From Spizellomyces sp. 'palustris' (lineage: Eukaryota; Chytridiomycota; Chytridiomycetes; Spizellomycetales; Spizellomycetaceae): DNA of 64,000 nucleotides. The first letter of the stretch is position 1; every line of letters begins with the position of its first letter. Position numbers and translations under genes: made by a program. The DNA lies in contig QEAR01000080.1 of the NCBI GenBank assembly GCA_006535965.1, positions 1 to 64,000 of the forward strand, given 5' to 3'. Under the pieces are notes generated by a model. The model had not been told where the DNA came from. It did no database searches and saw nothing but the letters and a program-made list of their open reading frames with translations. Shown piece by piece: positions 59,122 to 64,000 of this stretch.

Positions 59122-60562
59122 GTTCTACATATGTCTAAATGATATAACCAGCCACCCAAAGCGTCGCTGGGAACCTTCACGACGCACGTTCGCTACAACA
59201 CGCGTGCTTACGCTTCGACAAACTTCAAGCTGCGGAAAACAAACACGGAGACGAAGCCTTGGTGTCGACTTATCGACCGATCGCGAAGGTGTCGTGGGCC
59301 TTGTTGGTAAGTTTCCACGATGCCGTCGTTCTTAAACGTGAGAGCATTGCCATTTTTGGTTAGTGCTTTGACCGAGTTATGACTTTGGGTGCGAAGAGGA
59401 CGTCGGTGAGGACGTCATCTCCCCCATCCATGCTGATTTCGACGGCACCGACTCCTAGTGAGGGGATTTGTTGGGAGTTGCCAATGGTGACTACTCGGGG
59501 GATTTTGAAGTCTCATTGATCTTCTTCTTCACTTCCGGAAGCTTGGGGCACTGAGAAGGGAAGTGGCCTACTTGATCGCATACGACGCACGTGTGCTTGG
59601 ACGAGTCGCGACGTCCCTGCTTCTTGTTACCTTTCCTGGATGTGGCCGACGGCTTGTTCGAGGACGTGTTTGATCAATTCGATACCAAGCTTTCATCGCT
59701 CTGTTTGTTCTTGGTGGCGGGTTGAAAGATGTCGAAACGCAAACACCACTGTTGAAGCGAACGTACGTCGCGGAGGTTTGTTTGGGTGCATACCAAGTCT
59801 CGGATACGAGGATTGAGCCCCCGAAGATAGTAGAACTTTTCCTCAGCGACGTCGAGGTCCATCAATTGCCTGGTGAGAATGCGAAACGCAGAGTTGTACT
59901 CAGCAATGCTTCCAGTCTGTTTGATGATGCAGAGTTTTTCGCGTACGTGGTCCGCATGCTCAAAGGGCACGAATTCGATTATTAGGGAATGCTTGAAGGC
60001 TTCCCAGGTGCGAATCCGTTCGGGGGAATCGCGCGGATATTTTGAGTTGTGGTCCCGCCACCACAAACGTGCGTCGCCGGAGAGCTTGCGACCGCGAGAG
60101 GTACCATGGCTGCGGGAGGAATGCTGTTGTCCGATACGTCCAAGCACAGTTCCACCTTGTCGATGAATTCGTACAATGTTTGAGGGCCTCCAGAGCCGTC
60201 TAAACGAGGAATCCTGCGTATGAATTCCTTCGTGATGTCGTTCAGTTCCATGACTGAGCTTGCGGAGCTTGTCATGGAGCTGTAGGTGGGAGGGCGACAT
60301 CCTGGTATCGGTGAGGGATAGCGAGATGTTGATGGTTGCGGAGCAGGAGTAGTGAGAGCGCCTGTTGTGATGTTGGTTCGCTGCAATAGCGTCTGTAACA
60401 ATACACCGAATTCGTCGACGCGTTCGTCGAACTTGTCTTCCATCTCTTGCTTGAACATCGAGAGTTGTTGTGCGGTGACAGGAATATTGTTTTTCTCGTC
60501 CGCGTAGCCTCGTTGTGATGGGGATCTTGGTGTGGGTATTGTTGTTCGTGAAGCTAAGAAGT

Positions 60563-60589
60563 ACTAAGCTGTGGCTGTGCTAAACACGC
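60563..60589. repeat. 27-bp direct repeat, right copy
   Basis: Identical to 59095-59121. Lies about 70 bases upstream of the tRNA-Phe gene. Confidence 0.85.
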
Positions 60590-60656
60590 TTGGCCAAATC
60601 AGGCCCCAAATCCCCTAAATGCTTGGGATGACTCATTCATTCCAACAAAAACAACA

Positions 60657-60729
60657 GCTTCCTTAGCTCAGTTGGGAGAGCGTTAGACTGAAGATCTAAA
60701 GGTCCCGTGTTCAATCCACGGAGGGAGCA
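60657..60729 (+). tRNA. tRNA-Phe (GAA)
   Basis: 73 bases folding as a standard cloverleaf: acceptor arm GCTTCCT pairs with AGGGAGC, D arm GCTC/GAGC, anticodon arm TTAGA-CTGAAGA-TCTAA with anticodon GAA (60690s), T arm CCGTG-TTCAATC-CACGG. A box (TAGCTCAGTTGG) and B box (GTTCAATCC) are intact. No intron. Confidence 0.95.
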
Positions 60730-61232
60730 TAGAAAGCAAGGCACAAATAGCTTTTTTCGACCATTTGGCCGAGATCACCTTTATACCTCGTCTTATTGCA
60801 CAAGAATACGTTTTGGAGACCATCCATCAATGCAAAGAGCAGCCATGATCCCATTAAGGCTGCGACAGGCAGTCCCTCTAGTTATGGAATTCGTCATGCC
60901 GGGGTAGTTCGCACCTTTTCGCCAGTTCAAGCCAAATGGAGTACAAACACACCACACGTCAAATCACTTTATGCAGAGACTGAAGCTATTTCGAAATCAT
61001 ACAGGTGGTTCTACCACTGTGACCAGAACTTTTGGCCTACTCGCATCCCCCCGCCGTAACTCTTACATTGCATTGGATCACCCTCATTCATAACATTGCC
61101 AAGACTAGATTAAATATTTTCCCTATCGTCGACCTTCCTGCTTTCGTCTTACTTTGGCTGCTTGCTCGGTGCGAATGCATTAAAATTGACCATGTCATCC
61201 TCTCCATGGAGCACAACCGCGGTCTCCACAGA
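60730..61232. other. Intergenic region, no gene seen
   Basis: Between the tRNA gene and the stop of the PARP-like gene. Short plus frames (60707-60907, 60796-61059) show no domain. No UBC-like motif was found on either strand. Confidence 0.4.
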
Positions 61233-64000
61233 CTACTGACGCTTCACATTAATGTGTACCCGTCGTGTCCGAGCTTCTTCTTCTTTCGCCAGTTGCAATA
61301 ACCCTGGGTCCACAAAGTTGTGTTCCGAAGTCTCAGGGACTGGAGCTATCGCGCTGGACAAAGGGATGCGGATCGGACGCTGGTATCCATCGGAAGGCGT
61401 GTAATTCACATCCATGGGAACATAGGTGGCTCCGTCTACTTCGCGTGTAAATTGTTGATCTCCACTGTGTTCCTCATAGTTTTGAGAGGCCATTTCACTT
61501 GCTAGCAATGCCAGTACTAAGGTCAGCAGGTACGCCAACGCTGTGTTTGAATCTGCGACGATGTACCTGAATAACTTCGCCGAACCAACAAAAAGCGGGT
61601 TTGCACCCAATCAACTACATGCAGAATCAGCGCAATTGTAAGAGCTGCATGAGCTCTGCAATAGTAACGACGCTTTTACTCACTGTTGGGAACAACCCTA
61701 AAAGACGATGGCAATTACATTGGTATGGTATGACAACTGATTAATTGATCAACTGTTATAAACTCACAAGTACGGTTGGCTGCAAATAAAATTTTTTGGA
61801 CGATTCACGATCTCGTTCAAACTCAGACATAGATTGATTCCTGTTCTGGATCCTGGCCAGCCCCCGGAGCTGCGGGAGGAATAACCCAAGGAGGTTGCAG
61901 AATCGAAGGCGTGATCTGCGAGAATGATATGTCATCTCTTATAATCATTCGCATGCAGGTATAATGACATTACATATGCCGTGTCCATATAATCGGCCGT
62001 GGATAACTCTGGTCATAGCTACTTTTGAATATCCTTCGTGATCGGTAGTCCGGCTCAGAATGTTACTCACTGGTTAAAATTCAGTCCGGTTCGTAGGATA
62101 CTGTGCCAATTATAGAGAGGACTGCCTGCTCAACATGGTTATCGTATACTTTCTGACAACACCGGCAGGCATTTCAACCAACCGTGAAACGCCCAAAGGC
62201 TCTTGATAACTATTGAGAGTTTTACTTAGTGGTCTCCCACTGGATTAAAACTTGCAGTAGCAAAATGCCACACTCACCCTTTCTTGCTGTTAGCGCTCTT
62301 TGCTCTTTCAAAAATCTCTCTTCTTTGTCAGGATTGCTCATAACCATTTTAAACTGCAAAGCATGTTGAAGCGGAATCTGGTACGACAAGCTCGAACTGA
62401 TCATTCAACTGACCTGCCAATAACCAACCCCAACGCCTGCAACCTTCTCCTTATCGTCTACGAGTTCTCTGACGTAGCTACGATTACTGGAAATGATCCA
62501 CCTTAGAAGCGGATACAGTAGATGTCAAAGACTTTCCCCGGTCCACATACGATGGGCTTTGTTTTGTGAGAGAACCTTTGGGCGTCTTTTGCCGCTTCGT
62601 CTCCGTTTCCCTGTCAAGCACATCGACATTCATGCAGTCTTCTTCTTGGGCCTCGGTGTGATGGCTCCATTTTGATTGCATCCATCCAGTGACCAACTGC
62701 TGATTCAGAGCATTTTGTAGGTCTTTGATTGGGGGTAATCGATCTAGGGTCTGCACCACGAGATTATGCTCGTGTTGACCAACGGCCCCAGTTTGTACAA
62801 TGGGCCATCCAATCCAGAGATTTTGGATAATTTTGAAGGGGATTCTTTGATCTTGAAAAAACGACGCTGATTTTCCATTGATTATCGGTAGCTCGTCCGA
62901 GATTTCAAGACGATCGTTGATCGCAAGCACTTTGACTCGGAAAATCTGGCCTTGATAACAATACTACGAGTGAACCAATATAAACGTCTATATGCTCAAG
63001 GCGGGTAGCCACGGAATAGTCACCTCAATCATATCGCCAACGGCTACCCGCACATGGGAATGAAGCTCATACCGAACAGACAGAAAGTTTCCGTCGCGCA
63101 ATAGAATTTGGCCAACGTTCGGATGTACAGCAAACTTCGTATAGCCAACGCCATGCGGAAATGGGTCAAGTTTCTGGTTCGTCGCTGCCACATATGCTAA
63201 CGACACGAGCATATCTACAACTCCTGGATGATGCATAATCTGGATCGAAGACCAAGTTGATATTCAATGCAACAGGAATGACAACAGGAATGATAAGCTC
63301 GAGCTTTACCTCCTGCTCGATGGATGCTCCCAAGCCAAGATCGAAATACTGATAAGTACATAACGCAGAATCGCAAACAAAAGGCTTCAAAGGTTCAAAT
63401 TCTACCCATTGACGTTAGAATCAGAAGCAAAGTTGGCCATCGTATCGTACGGACCTTTATTTATTTGTCGATGACACACGAGACAAAATCGCGATGCCAA
63501 AGCCAGACGGCGGATAACATAGCGAAGAGCGAGCAAGGGAAAGTTTAAATGGTGGTGAAACCTATTGGACTTTGACTTACTATCAGCTGGATCCGCAAAC
63601 AGGGAGTTGAGCTGATCTGCATGTCGATATTGTTGGATGAAAGTAAGCTCTTGCGCATCGGCGAAACGACAGAGGTTCCAATCAGCAGATCCAGTATGGG
63701 GATCTCCGAACGGAAAGCATGGATCCGGCTGATTTCCGGCTATTGCGTTGCGCTTCTCATATGTAAACTCGGTGCCAGCCCTATTTGGAATGGAGCAACA
63801 ATTAAGCTAGAAGTTCAGACAAGTACGCGTGTAAACCGCACACACCAATTCAAGCCAAATTGTAGCCTATACGACAATAACATGAGGAACCGTCTGTTGA
63901 GAATGTCAGCCAAGGACCAAGATAAAAAGAAGGGTGACAAGATCGCCCTGCGAGTCTCCCGTCTTGTCGTGTTCTGCAGGCGTAACTGGTGGTTGTTTGC
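61233..64000 (-). CDS. PARP6/8-like ADP-ribosyltransferase, 5' end beyond the window
   Basis: Many short exons. Visible N-terminal part (63780-63580): AGTEFTYEKRNAIAGNQPDP, DWNLCRFADAQELTFIQQYR. Next KPFVCDSALCTYQYFDLGLG-ASIEQE, spliced to IMHHPGVVDMLVSLAYVAAT, a signature of PARP6/8-type and fungal PARP-E2 proteins. Then HNLVVQTLDRLPPIKDLQ and, in the catalytic domain, SSNRSYVRELVDDKEKVAG, QFKMVMSNPDKEERF, LWAFHG, YNWHSILRTGLNFNQ, VIHGRLYGHGIY, LNEIVNRPKNFICSQPYL and DWVQTRFLLVRRSYS. The His of FHG and Tyr of GHGIY fit the NAD-binding H-Y pair; the third residue was not assigned. A tail of about 85 residues ends VHINVKRQ at 61233. Transfers ADP-ribose, probably mono. Confidence 0.82.

Larger units (their letters stand above)
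59095..60589 (-). mobile_element. LTR retrotransposon fossil, gag and protease-like remnant
   Basis: Minus-strand remains of an LTR retrotransposon. Parts, from high to low coordinate: a gag-like region (about 60458-59674) with the pattern of Retrotrans_gag (a Trp-Trp pair, then EYNSAFRIL); a CCHC zinc knuckle near 59600-59520; a protease-like segment resembling the copia pre-integrase region near 59500-59280. No reverse transcriptase or integrase is present in the window. A 27-bp direct repeat marks both edges (59095-59121 and 60563-60589). The element is broken and partial. Family call is uncertain (gag looks Ty3-like, the protease part copia-like). Age: fairly old, since only a fragment is left. 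Confidence 0.65.

Overview
The window looks like nuclear DNA of a fungus, probably an early-diverging (chytrid-like) one. It is gene-dense, with short GT-AG introns (roughly 35-110 nt) and genes on both strands. Fungal markers are a PMA1-type plasma-membrane H+-ATPase, the small subunit of arginine-specific carbamoyl-phosphate synthase with an arginine-attenuator-like uORF, an ATG15 lipase and a BIM1-like copper protein. Next to these sit genes better known from animals (TRIM37, Rab3GAP1, a PARP6/8-like ADP-ribosyltransferase, an RGS protein), which is why an early branch is suggested. No species can be named from sequence alone.

Layout. 0-9 kb: NDUFAF5-like complex I assembly factor (+), ZRANB2-like SR protein (-), a type II membrane glycosyltransferase-like protein (-), an unrecognised spliced gene (+) and a type I membrane protein (-). 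9-20 kb: TRIM37-like E3 ligase (+), CPA1 with its leader uORF (-), an unrecognised membrane protein (-) and an F-box-like protein (+). 20-29 kb: a RecB-nuclease/SF1-helicase fusion (-), BIM1-like protein (-) and ADCK1/MCP2-like kinase (+). 29-38 kb: SH3-WW-RasGEF (-) and PMA1 (-). 38-46 kb: a gene-poor stretch with a small LITAF/BRI3-like frame that appears broken, a zinc alcohol dehydrogenase (+), a hypothetical protein (-) and an RGS protein (-). 46-59 kb: ATG15 (+), TIM13 (-), an M28 vacuolar-type membrane protease (+), Rab3GAP1 (+) and an AHSA1-glyoxalase fusion (+). 59-64 kb: an LTR-retrotransposon fossil, tRNA-Phe(GAA) and a PARP6/8-like gene running off the right edge.

The genes do not form one pathway. 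Several act in mitochondria (NDUFAF5, TIM13, ADCK1/MCP2, CPA1), in vacuole/autophagy (ATG15, M28 protease, Rab3GAP1) and in small or heterotrimeric G-protein signalling (RasGEF, RGS, Rab3GAP1). The most informative observations are the intron-split arginine-attenuator-like uORF in front of CPA1, the RecB/helicase fusion whose Walker A motif sits on a 17-nt exon, the AHSA1-VOC domain fusion, the PARP6/8-like gene without an obvious E2 domain, and the retroelement fossil lying just upstream of a tRNA gene. Exon joins were worked out by eye from splice signals and family similarity; no database search was run.
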